From positions 39,578 to 103,577 of the forward strand of contig JARKQN010000127.1 of the NCBI GenBank assembly GCA_029974835.1: a stretch of 64,000 bases of DNA, in the 5' to 3' direction. Both the position numbers and the translations under genes were made by a program. Shown piece by piece: positions 25,419 to 34,223 of the stretch (position 1 is the stretch's first letter; every line of letters starts with the position of its first letter). The notes beneath the pieces were generated by a model. The model ran no database searches and had not been told where the DNA came from. It worked only from the letters and a program-made list of their open reading frames with translations. This DNA is from Bacteroidales bacterium (GTDB taxonomy: Bacteria; Bacteroidota; Bacteroidia; Bacteroidales; VadinHA17).

Positions 25419-26060
25419 TCAGAATTTCCCGATTTTCAGGGTTACCGTGCCGCTGAACCCCTTTATTGATTCAGCCTTTACAACAGGCGAACCTTCAGAG
25501 CTTACATTAAATGGTGTCGGGAAACGGTAGGTGAGTCCGAAAGCCAGTCTGAAGTTTCTGGTCAGGTTAAGTTCTATTTCTGCTGCAGGCTCTGCAAGGA
25601 GGAAAGCCTCAGAATCCTCAACAAAGTTCCGGTTGCTGCCATCTTCATTTGAAATATATGAGATTCCCCCTGCCCCGATCAGCACCGGGAATGCCAGGTG
25701 GACGGGAAGCCTTGGAAACAGAATAGGTTCTATATAGAGCCCGCCGTAACCGCCTGTCAGAAACACATCCCTGCCTAGTGATGGTTCAAAATGAAGCTCA
25801 TTGATAAAACCTGTTCCACCGAAACCGATGCCCACATAATGGCTGGCAATCCACGAAAGCCTGCCCCCCACAAGAACTGCATTCCGTCCGTCTATTTCCG
25901 AATAACCCATAGTGAAAGAACCGTAACCGCCACCAGGTCGGTTTTTCCCGAGGAGTGTCTTTATTTCTTTTCCCTTGTAATACTGAAACTCCCCTTCCTG
26001 GGCAAAGGAGCCGGAGAGTGAAGCTGACAGTAAAATGATTGCCAAAACTATTTTTTTCAT
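25419..26060 (-). CDS. Secreted, probable outer-membrane beta-barrel protein
   Basis: Function unknown. 213 residues: signal peptide (about 1-20, ending GSFAQ), then Gly- and aromatic-rich strands such as GGYGSFTMGYSEIDGRNAVLVGG that alternate polar and non-polar residues, ending in IGKF with a terminal Phe as barrels do. Fifth gene in the minus-strand ECF-sigma group, 20 bp after another barrel-like gene. No named family recognised. Confidence 0.7.
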   Translation of the reverse strand: MKKIVLAIILLSASLSGSFAQEGEFQYYKGKEIKTLLGKNRPGGGYGSFTMGYSEIDGRNAVLVGGRLSWIASHYVGIGFGGTGFINELHFEPSLGRDVFLTGGYGGLYIEPILFPRLPVHLAFPVLIGAGGISYISNEDGSNRNFVEDSEAFLLAEPAAEIELNLTRNFRLAFGLTYRFPTPFNVSSEGSPVVKAESIKGFSGTVTLKIGKF

Positions 26061-26080
26061 TGCCTGTTATTTTTTTCTGT

Positions 26081-26626
26081 TTAAAAAACGTAAGATACCG
26101 AAATGCCTATGTCGCCGGGGAATAGCCTTATAAACGAAGGCATTGTGAGTTCAATGTAAGGTTTAATGTTGAGTCCGAGGGCCAGCGGAATGGAACTGAA
26201 TCTGTATTCAAGGAACCCGTACCCGTCGATACCGGCCAGAGGACAAAACCTGTCATTCCCGAAATAGTAGTCCCTTCCCAGGAACCTTATGTCGCGTGTG
26301 ACAATGAAACCTGCATGGCCGCCGTATCCCCATCCAAAGACGAGATCGCGGGAGATTTCAGTAAGTGACGACCCGGTATAGGTTCTGAGCCCTGTAAGCT
26401 GCAGGCCGTTTTCCCTGAATGAAATCATGGCATAGAGCCCCGATTCGCCTATGCCCGAGGGAGCAGAGGCCTGATAAAAGATTCCGCCCATATATCCGGT
26501 GCGCAAACCGGCCTGCTGCCTGATAGTCTGTCCATAGGTGCCTGCTGCAGGAGGTATTAAAAAGATAAGTAAAAACAGAAATCTTGTCATAAAGAGTAGA
26601 GTTATTAATTGTTTTTTCAGTTTCAT
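26081..26626 (-). CDS. Probable outer-membrane protein of the second sigma locus
   Basis: Function unknown. 181 residues: hydrophobic signal segment (about 10-30), then Gly/Tyr-rich strand-like sequence (GWGYGGHAGFIVTRDIRFLGRDYYFG) and a terminal SYVF ending in Phe. A small beta-barrel is likely. It sits between the DUF4097-like gene and the other barrel gene, same strand, gaps of 49 and 20 bp. Confidence 0.65.
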   Translation of the reverse strand: MKLKKQLITLLFMTRFLFLLIFLIPPAAGTYGQTIRQQAGLRTGYMGGIFYQASAPSGIGESGLYAMISFRENGLQLTGLRTYTGSSLTEISRDLVFGWGYGGHAGFIVTRDIRFLGRDYYFGNDRFCPLAGIDGYGFLEYRFSSIPLALGLNIKPYIELTMPSFIRLFPGDIGISVSYVF

Positions 26627-26675
26627 GAATAAAAGACAGAATTTTTTTCCGGGGGTTGCCTGTTTTCCCGGATTT

Positions 26676-27776
26676 TTATCTCAGCGAGATAGTTCCCCTG
26701 GTGGCTTCGATATCTACCTGCCGTTTTCCCGGAGATCTCCCTATGGTGCCTGTGGTTATATATTCTTTCTTCTCTTCATTGACCGGTTTCTTTTCGGTAG
26801 TTGCCTCATTGGGCAGGGAGACAAAGGTGTTCGTATGCCGCAGGTAAAAATTATAGGATGCTGATCTGTCAAAAGTCAGGTAAATGTCATTATAGCCTGA
26901 GTTTATCTTTATTCTTCTGAACATGTTATCAATGTCAGTTATTGTAAGGTTGCCGTATTTCGGGTTGATATCAGCCTCACCGGTGAGCCTGTCGATCCTT
27001 ATCTGTGAGAAATACGAGTTACCCCTGAAGACGTCCACCGTACCGGTAAAGATTTTATCGCGCCTCGATTCAATGGTTAGCTCCGAAGCTTTTCCTGTTT
27101 CGTAGCGCGAGGATATTGAATTAATATTCATCGCACCTGATTCTTTTATTGTCAATTCGGAGAACGAACCATCAATCCGGCACGTGCCTGCTTCATTTAA
27201 TGAAGCGTTGGCAAAGTCAAGATTGAGTTCACATGAACCCTCTATATTTCCTGCCTTGAAAGAACCGTTTGAAAGATTAAGAAAAAGGTTTCCTTTCAGG
27301 TTTTCCATGAAAACATCCCCGTATCTGTTATCGAGACGAATTGAAATGTAGTCCGGTATTTTCACGTAATAATTAACCTCTATCCTCGAATCATAATTTA
27401 TCACTTTGGAAGTCATTCCCTTGAAGCTTTCAAGGATCATTCCCGGCGACTGGTCGAAGGATGTTTTTGCCTTAACCAGGTATTTTGAGGATGAAAAATC
27501 AATGCTGATACCCGAAAGCATTTTATCAGTTCTCGACTGTGAAGGGGCGTATGCTTCAATTTCGGTTCTGATGTAAACGGAATCCCTGTTCCAGAGAGTA
27601 ATCTCGATTTTTCCGTATTTATTGCTTATCTCCAGGGTTGTCTCGCGGCCGGCCGGCTCGGTACGTTCGAGAATCCTTTTCTGGGTAAACTGAGCCGAAG
27701 CGGTAACAATGCCTGCTGCCAGGAAATAAAACAGGACGGCGGTTCTTCTAAAGGTTGTCAGGTATCTTTCTTTCAT
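26676..27776 (-). CDS. DUF4097-like surface beta-helix protein
   Basis: About 366 residues. The start is probably the second Met frame (MKERYLTTF), since it gives a normal signal peptide (about 8-30, ending SAQ); a start 36 bases earlier is also open. The mature part repeats short strands of the ISNKYGKIEIT, LDNRYGDVFMENLKG, and INPKYGNLTITDID kind, the turn pattern of DUF4097/adhesin-like beta-helix proteins. Members are common next to ECF sigma and anti-sigma genes in Bacteroidota and may be exported. It overlaps the end of the anti-sigma gene by 29 bases, so translation is likely coupled. Confidence 0.8.
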   Translation of the reverse strand: MKERYLTTFRRTAVLFYFLAAGIVTASAQFTQKRILERTEPAGRETTLEISNKYGKIEITLWNRDSVYIRTEIEAYAPSQSRTDKMLSGISIDFSSSKYLVKAKTSFDQSPGMILESFKGMTSKVINYDSRIEVNYYVKIPDYISIRLDNRYGDVFMENLKGNLFLNLSNGSFKAGNIEGSCELNLDFANASLNEAGTCRIDGSFSELTIKESGAMNINSISSRYETGKASELTIESRRDKIFTGTVDVFRGNSYFSQIRIDRLTGEADINPKYGNLTITDIDNMFRRIKINSGYNDIYLTFDRSASYNFYLRHTNTFVSLPNEATTEKKPVNEEKKEYITTGTIGRSPGKRQVDIEATRGTISLR

Positions 27777-28263
27777 CTTGTTTTTCTTTAAGTATCTCCA
27801 GCATTTCTTCAAGTATCATCACCCTGGTACGGTAATTTCTTATCAGGGCTTCAACCACTTCCGCATTGGCAGCATTGTCTTTAAGGTCTTTTCTGATGTC
27901 TTTAAGAATGCTGTCGAGTTTCTGCATGTCGTTTCCAAGTTCTTCTGCAAGGCCGGGCTGACTGTTGAGGAAAGGTTTTGCCTTGTTGTAAAGGGCATTG
28001 TACTGTGAGTTGTAGAATGATACGGTTTCATCTGCGTAGCCCGCAGCCTGCACTCCGCTGAAACCGGAGTTACGGGCAATTATGGCTAAAACCCCGGCGA
28101 TGACTATCAGGATACCAATAAGAGCAGCTGCGGCATACCCGTATCGCAGTCTGTTCAGTCCTATGCCTTCTGAAGTTCTTATCCTGTTCCAAACCCTGCC
28201 GGGAGGGTGGAGCCGGTCGAACTTCCGTCTGTTTTCGGTGATGAATCTCTCAAGATTATCCAT
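27748..28263 (-). CDS. Single-pass membrane protein, likely anti-sigma factor (second locus)
   Basis: 171 residues: cytoplasmic N-terminus with LERFITENRRKFDRLHPPGRVWNRI, the pattern of short Bacteroidota anti-sigma-like proteins; one membrane segment (about 43-65); then a charged helical periplasmic part ending LEEMLEILKEKQDERKIPDN. It begins directly after the ECF sigma stop (adjacent bases) and overlaps the DUF4097-like gene. No zinc motif is seen. Anti-sigma role is inferred from gene order and topology. Confidence 0.8.
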   Translation of the reverse strand: MDNLERFITENRRKFDRLHPPGRVWNRIRTSEGIGLNRLRYGYAAAALIGILIVIAGVLAIIARNSGFSGVQAAGYADETVSFYNSQYNALYNKAKPFLNSQPGLAEELGNDMQKLDSILKDIRKDLKDNAANAEVVEALIRNYRTRVMILEEMLEILKEKQDERKIPDNL

Positions 28264-28812
28264 TTATCGTTTGTTTTTCAGTAGTTTACGCAGTTTTGCC
28301 TTTGCCCTTGAATATTGGGACTTGGAGGTGGATTCGGAAATCCCGAGAATCCGGGATATCTCCGAATGGTCATAACCTTCAATCAGATAAAGGGAGAGAA
28401 TTATCCTGTACCCGTCGGGAAGAGCCTCAATTCCCCGGTAAACCGAACCGATATCATAATCAGTGGCATCGTCCTCATCTTCAGGAGAATCAGGTATCTC
28501 TTCAGGAAAAACAAGAGTTAATCTTTTCCTTTTTATATGATTTATGCTTCGGTTTACGGTTATGGATCTGAGCCAGGCTCCGAGAGTTGATTCAAACCTG
28601 AAAGTGTTGAGCCGGCTGAAACATTCGGCAAAGACTTCCTGCAGAATGTCTTCTGCATCCTCCCTGTTGTTGGTAATCCTGTATGCCAGGTTGAACATTG
28701 CCTTCGAGTAGAGTTTGTACAGTCTGTAATGAGCGCCGGGTTTACCCTCAATGCAGTCCTTTGCCAGTAAAGCACCCCTGTCAGTATCAATAATGAGATT
28801 ATCCCGGTTCAT
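28264..28812 (-). CDS. ECF-family RNA polymerase sigma factor (second)
   Basis: 182 residues. Region 2: LYKLYSKAMFNLAYRITNNREDAEDILQEVFAECFSRLNTF with the -10-binding LGAWLRSITVNRSINHIKRKR; region 4: ALPDGYRIILSLYLIEGYDHSEISRILGISESTSKSQYSRAKAKLRKLL. Only fragments quoted. First gene of a five-gene minus-strand group (sigma, anti-sigma, DUF4097-like, two barrel-like proteins), so it likely controls its own surface proteins. No clear phylum-type promoter was seen before it. Confidence 0.94.
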   Translation of the reverse strand: MNRDNLIIDTDRGALLAKDCIEGKPGAHYRLYKLYSKAMFNLAYRITNNREDAEDILQEVFAECFSRLNTFRFESTLGAWLRSITVNRSINHIKRKRLTLVFPEEIPDSPEDEDDATDYDIGSVYRGIEALPDGYRIILSLYLIEGYDHSEISRILGISESTSKSQYSRAKAKLRKLLKNKR

Positions 28813-28987
28813 CCTGTGTTAAAAGACAATATTCTTTTCCATGGGTTGCAAGTTAGCTCCATTTTTTATTCACCCCACTTTTCAGGTTGTTTATCTACAG
28901 TTTTAGGCTGTTCGTGAAAATTGTACAACAAAAGTTGCTTTTTGATTGTTAATTACTTAATTTTACGATAATCAAACCATCAAAAAC

Positions 28988-29479
28988 ATGAAAAAGCTGA
29001 TATCTCTTACAGCAATTCTGCTTTCTGCTTTTACCGTTTCAGCACAGGTAAAACAGGAAGTGATAGCCAGTGCCGGTGGTTACAATAAAAGCGCTGACAA
29101 CTCATTAACTATCAGCTGGACACTTGGAGAAACCATTGTTCCGACTTATACCTCTTCGGACGGATCACTTATACTGACTCACGGCTTTCAGCAGAAACTG
29201 ATAATGGTGGATGTTGAAAAGAACCTTGAAGTCCCTGTTACCGTTACAATTTATCCAAATCCTGCGGGTGAGTCGGTAAATATCAGGTTCGAAACGCCTG
29301 TTGATAAGCAGATTATGATTCAGCTTGTTGACGGCCAGGGTAAGATTATAAAGAATGACAAAATTGAGGCAACCTTCCTTGAAAAAACCCTTAACCTTCA
29401 GGATATTCCGGCAGGAACATACTTCCTCAGGCTAATTAAGGGAAAGGTTGCCAACGTATACAAGATTGTGAAGCTTTGA
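28988..29479 (+). CDS. Small secreted protein with T9SS type A sorting domain
   Basis: 163 residues: signal peptide (1-19, ending VSAQ), a short beta-rich part (about 20-75; ISWTLGETIVPTYTS and LILTHGFQQ), and a C-terminal T9SS sorting domain (about 85-163; YPNPAGESVNIRFETP... IPAGTYFLRLIKG). The mature cargo is only about 60 residues, so this is a minimal T9SS substrate; the short part before the tail matches a repeated Bacteroidota domain in similar sorting-tail proteins. A -7-like TAATTTTA lies about 19 bases before the start. It has its own terminator. Confidence 0.88.
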   Translation: MKKLISLTAILLSAFTVSAQVKQEVIASAGGYNKSADNSLTISWTLGETIVPTYTSSDGSLILTHGFQQKLIMVDVEKNLEVPVTVTIYPNPAGESVNIRFETPVDKQIMIQLVDGQGKIIKNDKIEATFLEKTLNLQDIPAGTYFLRLIKGKVANVYKIVKL

Positions 29480-29499
29480 AATCAGATTCCGTTATTATA

Positions 29500-29534
29500 A
29501 AAGGCATGCCTTAAGGCGTGCCTTTTTTTTTAAG
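29500..29534 (+). terminator. Terminator after the T9SS-sorted protein
   Basis: A 10-bp stem (AAGGCATGCC with GGCGTGCCTT, one G-U pair) around a TTAA loop, followed by a long T run. Strong intrinsic terminator 20 bases after the stop. Confidence 0.92.
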
Positions 29535-29616
29535 TTTTTTTAATATTTTCTGATGATATAAACCTCTTTTTGCCTGTTTTTCCAATGGTTTTTTTAATAA
29601 TTTTCAAAAAAAAAAA

Positions 29617-30849
29617 ATGAGAGGCACATCATATATCTTTTTTATATTATTGTTCCTGGTGGCCGCAGGGTGTTCCGACACAGAAAGAAGGCTCGCAAAG
29701 AAGGCTGACAAGATCCACGAAACCATTCTTACGGTTGACACACACTGCGACACGCCGATGAACCTTATGCGTTCCGGTTTTGACATCGGGAAGCGGCAGG
29801 ATAACACATGCGTTGATTTCCCAAGGATGCGTGAGGGGGGCCTCGACGCTGAGTTCTTTGCGGTGTTCATCGGCCAGGGGCCCCGCAACGATTCGGCTTA
29901 TCAGATTGCTCACAGCAAGGCACTCGATATTTTCAAGGCTATCCGGGATAACGTAAACAAATACAGCAATATGGCGGAGATAGCCCTCAGGGCAGATGAT
30001 GCCTGGCGGATTAAAAAAGAAGGCAGGCTGGCTATATTTATCGGGGTTGAAAACGGCTACCCGGCCGGTCTGGACATAACCAGAATAAAGGAGTTTTATG
30101 ATCTGGGGGCAAGGTATATGACACTTTCCCACTCAAGGAACAATGATATATGCGATTCATCCACCGACCCTGCCGGACCTGAGCATAATGGCTTGTCTTC
30201 ATTCGGAGAAGAGGTAGTAAAAAGAATGAATGCTTTGGGCATGATGGTGGATGTATCTCACATTTCGGATGAAGCCTTTTATGACGTTCTCAATATATCG
30301 GCTGTTCCGGTAATAGCTTCACATTCATCCTGCCGGGCCCTGTGTGAGAACCCCAGGAACCTGAGTGATGATATGATCCTTGCACTTAAGAAGAACGGAG
30401 GGGTTATACAGATTTGTATCCTGAGTGCCTATCTTAAATCGCCGGAAGCCAATCCTGCACTTGATTCAGCAATTGCCGGAATAAGGAGAAAGTACGGGGC
30501 AGGGAGCGACCTGTCCGTTGAGCAGATGAGGCAGATGAGGGATGAGATCAGGAACGCACAGAAAAAGTATGAGAAACTGGCTACAGTGAAAGATCTGGTT
30601 GATCACATTGATCATGTAGTCCAGGTGGCAGGCATTGATTATGTGGGCATAGGAACCGATTTTGACGGGGGAGGGAAGATAGCTGGCTGCTCCAACGTAG
30701 GTGAGATGAAGAATATAACAATTGAACTGCTCAGGAGAGGATATTCCCGTAAAGAGATCGAGAAGATATGGTCGGGAAATATAATGAGAGTTATGCGTGC
30801 CGCTGAGGCTTATGCGGCAGGGCAAAGTCAGGCATCATCGTTACCCTGA
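29617..30849 (+). CDS. M19-family membrane dipeptidase, lipoprotein
   Basis: Zinc dipeptidase of the renal-dipeptidase family, acting on dipeptides outside the cytoplasm. 410 residues with a lipobox signal (ILLFLVAAGC). Metal and substrate motifs: VDTHCDTPMNL (about 42-52), FIGVENGYP (bridging Glu), VDVSHISDEAFYDV and VIASHSSCRALCENPRNLSDD, and GIGTDFDGG near the C-terminus. All expected ligands are seen. The ATG directly follows an A tract (12 A including its first base), so the exact 5' end may vary by slippage without affecting the frame. Confidence 0.94.
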   Translation: MRGTSYIFFILLFLVAAGCSDTERRLAKKADKIHETILTVDTHCDTPMNLMRSGFDIGKRQDNTCVDFPRMREGGLDAEFFAVFIGQGPRNDSAYQIAHSKALDIFKAIRDNVNKYSNMAEIALRADDAWRIKKEGRLAIFIGVENGYPAGLDITRIKEFYDLGARYMTLSHSRNNDICDSSTDPAGPEHNGLSSFGEEVVKRMNALGMMVDVSHISDEAFYDVLNISAVPVIASHSSCRALCENPRNLSDDMILALKKNGGVIQICILSAYLKSPEANPALDSAIAGIRRKYGAGSDLSVEQMRQMRDEIRNAQKKYEKLATVKDLVDHIDHVVQVAGIDYVGIGTDFDGGGKIAGCSNVGEMKNITIELLRRGYSRKEIEKIWSGNIMRVMRAAEAYAAGQSQASSLP

Positions 30850-30857
30850 AATATATC

Positions 30858-31937
30858 TCAGGCTTTTTTTACCCTGGAGAATCTTAAAGTTTTAAGCATC
30901 CAGTCGGGAAGTTTCTTTTTCGGATCGCGTTTCTGGAGCTTAAGATACCATCCAAGCTTTTTGATAACAGGTATTTTGTGTGTTTCCACAAATTCAATGA
31001 GTATGCCGTCGGGGTCAGATATGTAAGCGAAATGCCCGGCCGCCTCACCCATATCGAAACTTGTGCCGTTACTGTTCTCTCTGCTGTCGACCCTGAAGGG
31101 GTATCCTTTTTCCATGCAAAGGTATTTCAGCGATTCCATACCTTTTATGTCGTAACAGATATGAATAAAACCGGGGTCTCCCCACTGCCGGTTCTCATAT
31201 ATTTTTCTTTCACCGGGGTTTCCTGAAGAGATCATCTCAATTTCACTTTTGCCCATAAGTTTGCTGAAGGGCCCGAGCACAGGTTTTGAACGTCTCAGCA
31301 GCACTCTGCGCAGTATTCTTTCTCCTCCGGGCAAACCTGCGAAATCGGGGAAAGTGCCTGTGATATCATATACCACCTCGTCGTAGCCGAGTATCTCGGA
31401 GTAAACTTTCCTCGATTTTTCAATGTCGGACACCCCAATTACGGCGCCGTATACTCCTCCGGTAGGTTTCTTCTCCTTCATGAACCAGTCGTGTGCTTCA
31501 ACAACCTGGAAAATATTTCCGAAAGGGTCTTTAAGGAAGAAAGTAGGCCGGTTACCGGGGTTTTCCGATAAGCCTCCCAATATGTTCAGACCTTTGCCGG
31601 CCATAAAACGGAAAGCCTTGTCAACGTTTCCTGTTTTTATTTTGCATGCAAATATTCCGATATTTCCTGCTTCCGGTTCATGAACGGGGAAGAAAGGCTC
31701 TCTGCTTTTATGCTGCCATATTTCGAAACCGCCGCCGCTCTGGAGGTTATATGCCAGGACAGCATGGCGTGCCCTTATCTCACCGCCGGTGAAGGGCAAC
31801 ATTAATTTTGCCTCAGCTTCCTCCTGAAAAATCGGGCAATCCATTCCGAAGGTGCTGATATACCAGTTCCATGCTTCTTTCAGATCAGTAACGCCTATGC
31901 CTATTTGCTGGATGCCTCCTACAATAACATCTTTCAT
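30858..31937 (-). CDS. Double VOC (glyoxalase-fold) domain protein
   Basis: 359 residues with two vicinal-oxygen-chelate modules. First about 5-150 (IGVTDLKEAWNWYISTFGMD to FFLKDPFGNIFQVVE), second about 160-320 (GAVIGVSDIEKSRKVYSEILGYDE to AYISDPDGILIEFVETHK). Glu residues at the ends of both modules (FQVVE, LIEFVE) could be metal ligands. It lies 11 bp after an SDR gene, which itself follows an acyltransferase gene, so the three may act on one small or lipid-like substrate. Reaction not predictable. Confidence 0.85.
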   Translation of the reverse strand: MKDVIVGGIQQIGIGVTDLKEAWNWYISTFGMDCPIFQEEAEAKLMLPFTGGEIRARHAVLAYNLQSGGGFEIWQHKSREPFFPVHEPEAGNIGIFACKIKTGNVDKAFRFMAGKGLNILGGLSENPGNRPTFFLKDPFGNIFQVVEAHDWFMKEKKPTGGVYGAVIGVSDIEKSRKVYSEILGYDEVVYDITGTFPDFAGLPGGERILRRVLLRRSKPVLGPFSKLMGKSEIEMISSGNPGERKIYENRQWGDPGFIHICYDIKGMESLKYLCMEKGYPFRVDSRENSNGTSFDMGEAAGHFAYISDPDGILIEFVETHKIPVIKKLGWYLKLQKRDPKKKLPDWMLKTLRFSRVKKA

Positions 31938-31948
31938 TCTTAAAATTT

Positions 31949-32755
31949 TTAATATGGTTTGATTCTTCCGGCAATCCTGAAGAAGAGCCAGGGAAGATAT
32001 TTTCTTATATAAAGCATTATCAGTTCGCTTTTGCCGACAAGTATTTCACGCCTGTTCGCTGCGACCCCCCTGAGAATTGTTTTTGCAGCCTTTTCCGGTG
32101 TTACCCCCTTCATCTGCCCGGGATCCATCACTCCGCGTGGCTTTCCTTCAGCATCGAGGGAGTTAATTGAAATATTTGTTCTAACCCTTCCGGGGATAAT
32201 CACAGAAACTTTAATATTATCCTTTTTGTTTTCTATATACAAGGTTTCGAAGAAGCCGTGGAGAGCCTGTTTGGACGCCGAATAGGCAGCCCTGAGGGGA
32301 AATCCGAAACGGCCTGAAATACTGCTGGTGGCAAGTATATACCCACCTCCCTGCTTTTTCATGTAAGGAAGAACGGCCTTTGTGAGAGCTATTGTACCGA
32401 AATAATTGATATCCATGATTTTGCGATCGAGTTCCAGCGGAGTTTCATCTATTCTTGACCTGTGACTTATCCCACCGATATTGAAAAGATAATCAATGCG
32501 GCCCGTTTCCTCAAACACTTTTGCAGCTAAGTCGCGGAAAGTCGAAGTGTCCGAAAGATCGAAAGGAACACATTTAATGGGGGTCTGCTTCATTAAGCAT
32601 TTTTCCCCGACTCCCGTCAGTCCGCCTGCATCATTTGACGATGCTACCACGGTTGCCCCCATGCCTGACAGGGCATAAACAAGAGCCTCACCTATACCTG
32701 AGGAGGCGCCTGTTATCCATACGGTTTTCCCTTTGAAGATATTCTTCATAAGCAA
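31949..32755 (-). CDS. Short-chain dehydrogenase/reductase
   Basis: Classical SDR, 268 residues. NAD(P) motif is GASSGIGEAL (about 16-25), NIGG replaces the usual NAG (residues about 96-99), the active site has Ser in ILATSSISGRFG and Tyr/Lys in YSASKQALHGF. C-terminal hydrophobic end (LYIRKYLPWLFFRIAGR) may lie on the membrane. Positioned between the PlsC-like gene (3 bp before) and the double VOC gene, in one likely operon; substrate is unknown but lipid-related is plausible. Confidence 0.92.
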   Translation of the reverse strand: MLMKNIFKGKTVWITGASSGIGEALVYALSGMGATVVASSNDAGGLTGVGEKCLMKQTPIKCVPFDLSDTSTFRDLAAKVFEETGRIDYLFNIGGISHRSRIDETPLELDRKIMDINYFGTIALTKAVLPYMKKQGGGYILATSSISGRFGFPLRAAYSASKQALHGFFETLYIENKKDNIKVSVIIPGRVRTNISINSLDAEGKPRGVMDPGQMKGVTPEKAAKTILRGVAANRREILVGKSELIMLYIRKYLPWLFFRIAGRIKPY

Positions 32756-32758
32756 ATG

Positions 32759-34087
32759 TTAAAGGTTACGGACTATATCGAGAATTTCCCGGTATGCTTC
32801 GGTAAGTTTTATAAAATCACTGTTTTTTCTTTTCAGGTATCTGTTAATGCGTATAATGCCTTTTAACTGATTATAGAACAACCGGTAACCCCAGGCAAAG
32901 ATACCCGAAACAGGAATGGTTGCAAAAACCAGAAGGGCAAGCCACCACGGTTTAATTACAATCAGGGATATGACAAGATATACGGGCATAATCAGCAATG
33001 CAAGGCCGAGAGAAACACTGTAAATGATGGTGCTGTAAAATTGTTTGTCCTTAAGGTTTCTGGTAAACAATTCCGGTATTATATAGAAAATAAAATTGAG
33101 AAGGACGCCATAGATAAAGAGAGGCAGGGTTACGGCAAGTGCAATAAGGTCTCTTATTATCCTGGCTGGTGAATAACGTTCTTTTTCAAGCAGACGGTAA
33201 TCGATTCTTAATTTATGTGCCAGTTTTCCGGCCTTAAGGCTGAGGTTGCATAATTTACGGTAAGTTTCCGGGGACCTTTCGGCCAGTCCGTTGATTTTTT
33301 CAATGAGCAGCCTGTCCCTGAAAAGTTTTGGATTTTTTATATCGTCAGAATACCTGCCGTTTACAATTACCCTTAGCTCGTCGATGGCTTCATAATCGTC
33401 AAGAGAATCTATGTGCACCATCAGCTTGCGCATCTCCTCTGAGAGCCTGTTTTTAAGAGAGTTTATGGCAAGTACCTGGTTCTGATGATAGAGAGATTTA
33501 TATTCAGATACCTCTATTGGTTTTCCGAATACGACGGTAAGCACCTGCCTTATCCTGTAATAATGGCTGAATTCAATTCCGACAGGAATAATCTTAATGT
33601 TCATGGAAAAATCTGAGGCCTCCCCGGCCTGGAATGCGATCCTGCAGATTCCCTTCTTGAGTTGTCTCAGCCTCCTTTTGCCTTCATGGTTTCCTTCGGG
33701 AAGAATGACCAGACCGTTTTTGTTCTTTAACACTTCTACAGTCTTGTCAAAAATCCAGTCGTTGTTTTTAAGGCTGTTATAACCGTCTCTTATCCTGTAA
33801 ACGGGGAGTATTTTCAGAAAATAGAGAAAGGATGAAAAAAACCTGTTTTTGAAAATGTCGGCTCTGGCAAGAAAGACAGGCTGCCCCTTGAGTGAAAAAA
33901 GGACTGCAAGGGCGTCCATCAGGGCGTTCTGGTGGTTAGGGGCAAATATGAGGTGATCGTTCCGGTCAAAGTTTTCCCTGCCCAGTACAATAATTCTCCG
34001 GTAGAAGATTTTACTGTGCCAGAGTCCCAGAACGGGTTTAAGCAAAGCGTACGGCAATGAATATTTTTCAATGTTTTCCCTGCCCAT
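32759..34087 (-). CDS. PlsC-type glycerophospholipid acyltransferase with C-terminal membrane domain
   Basis: 442 residues. The acyltransferase domain is about 25-215: APNHQNALMDALAVLFSLKG carries the His/Asp pair (H-x5-D here, against the common H-x4-D), and VILPEGNHEGKRRLRQLKKG is block III. After about 300 come two or three long hydrophobic segments and a basic C-terminus, so it is an inner-membrane protein. Such extended PlsC proteins are common in Bacteroidota and their acyl acceptor is not settled. First gene of the acyltransferase-SDR-VOC run. Confidence 0.88.
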   Translation of the reverse strand: MGRENIEKYSLPYALLKPVLGLWHSKIFYRRIIVLGRENFDRNDHLIFAPNHQNALMDALAVLFSLKGQPVFLARADIFKNRFFSSFLYFLKILPVYRIRDGYNSLKNNDWIFDKTVEVLKNKNGLVILPEGNHEGKRRLRQLKKGICRIAFQAGEASDFSMNIKIIPVGIEFSHYYRIRQVLTVVFGKPIEVSEYKSLYHQNQVLAINSLKNRLSEEMRKLMVHIDSLDDYEAIDELRVIVNGRYSDDIKNPKLFRDRLLIEKINGLAERSPETYRKLCNLSLKAGKLAHKLRIDYRLLEKERYSPARIIRDLIALAVTLPLFIYGVLLNFIFYIIPELFTRNLKDKQFYSTIIYSVSLGLALLIMPVYLVISLIVIKPWWLALLVFATIPVSGIFAWGYRLFYNQLKGIIRINRYLKRKNSDFIKLTEAYREILDIVRNL

Positions 34088-34223
34088 AGATCAAACAATG
34101 TAATCCGGCAACAACCTGACAGAATCAGGAGATTGCAATTTTAAGAAAGATTGCTGCAAAATTACTCTCATGTGCGGTATCTTTTTGTGATAAAGACAAT
34201 GTTTTATTGTTATGAGAGCCGGT

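Noticed and set aside
34091..34223. A 93-codon minus-strand frame reaching into the hslR-like gene
   Set aside because: It is in another frame of that gene, with no family likeness; the gap itself shows nothing convincing.
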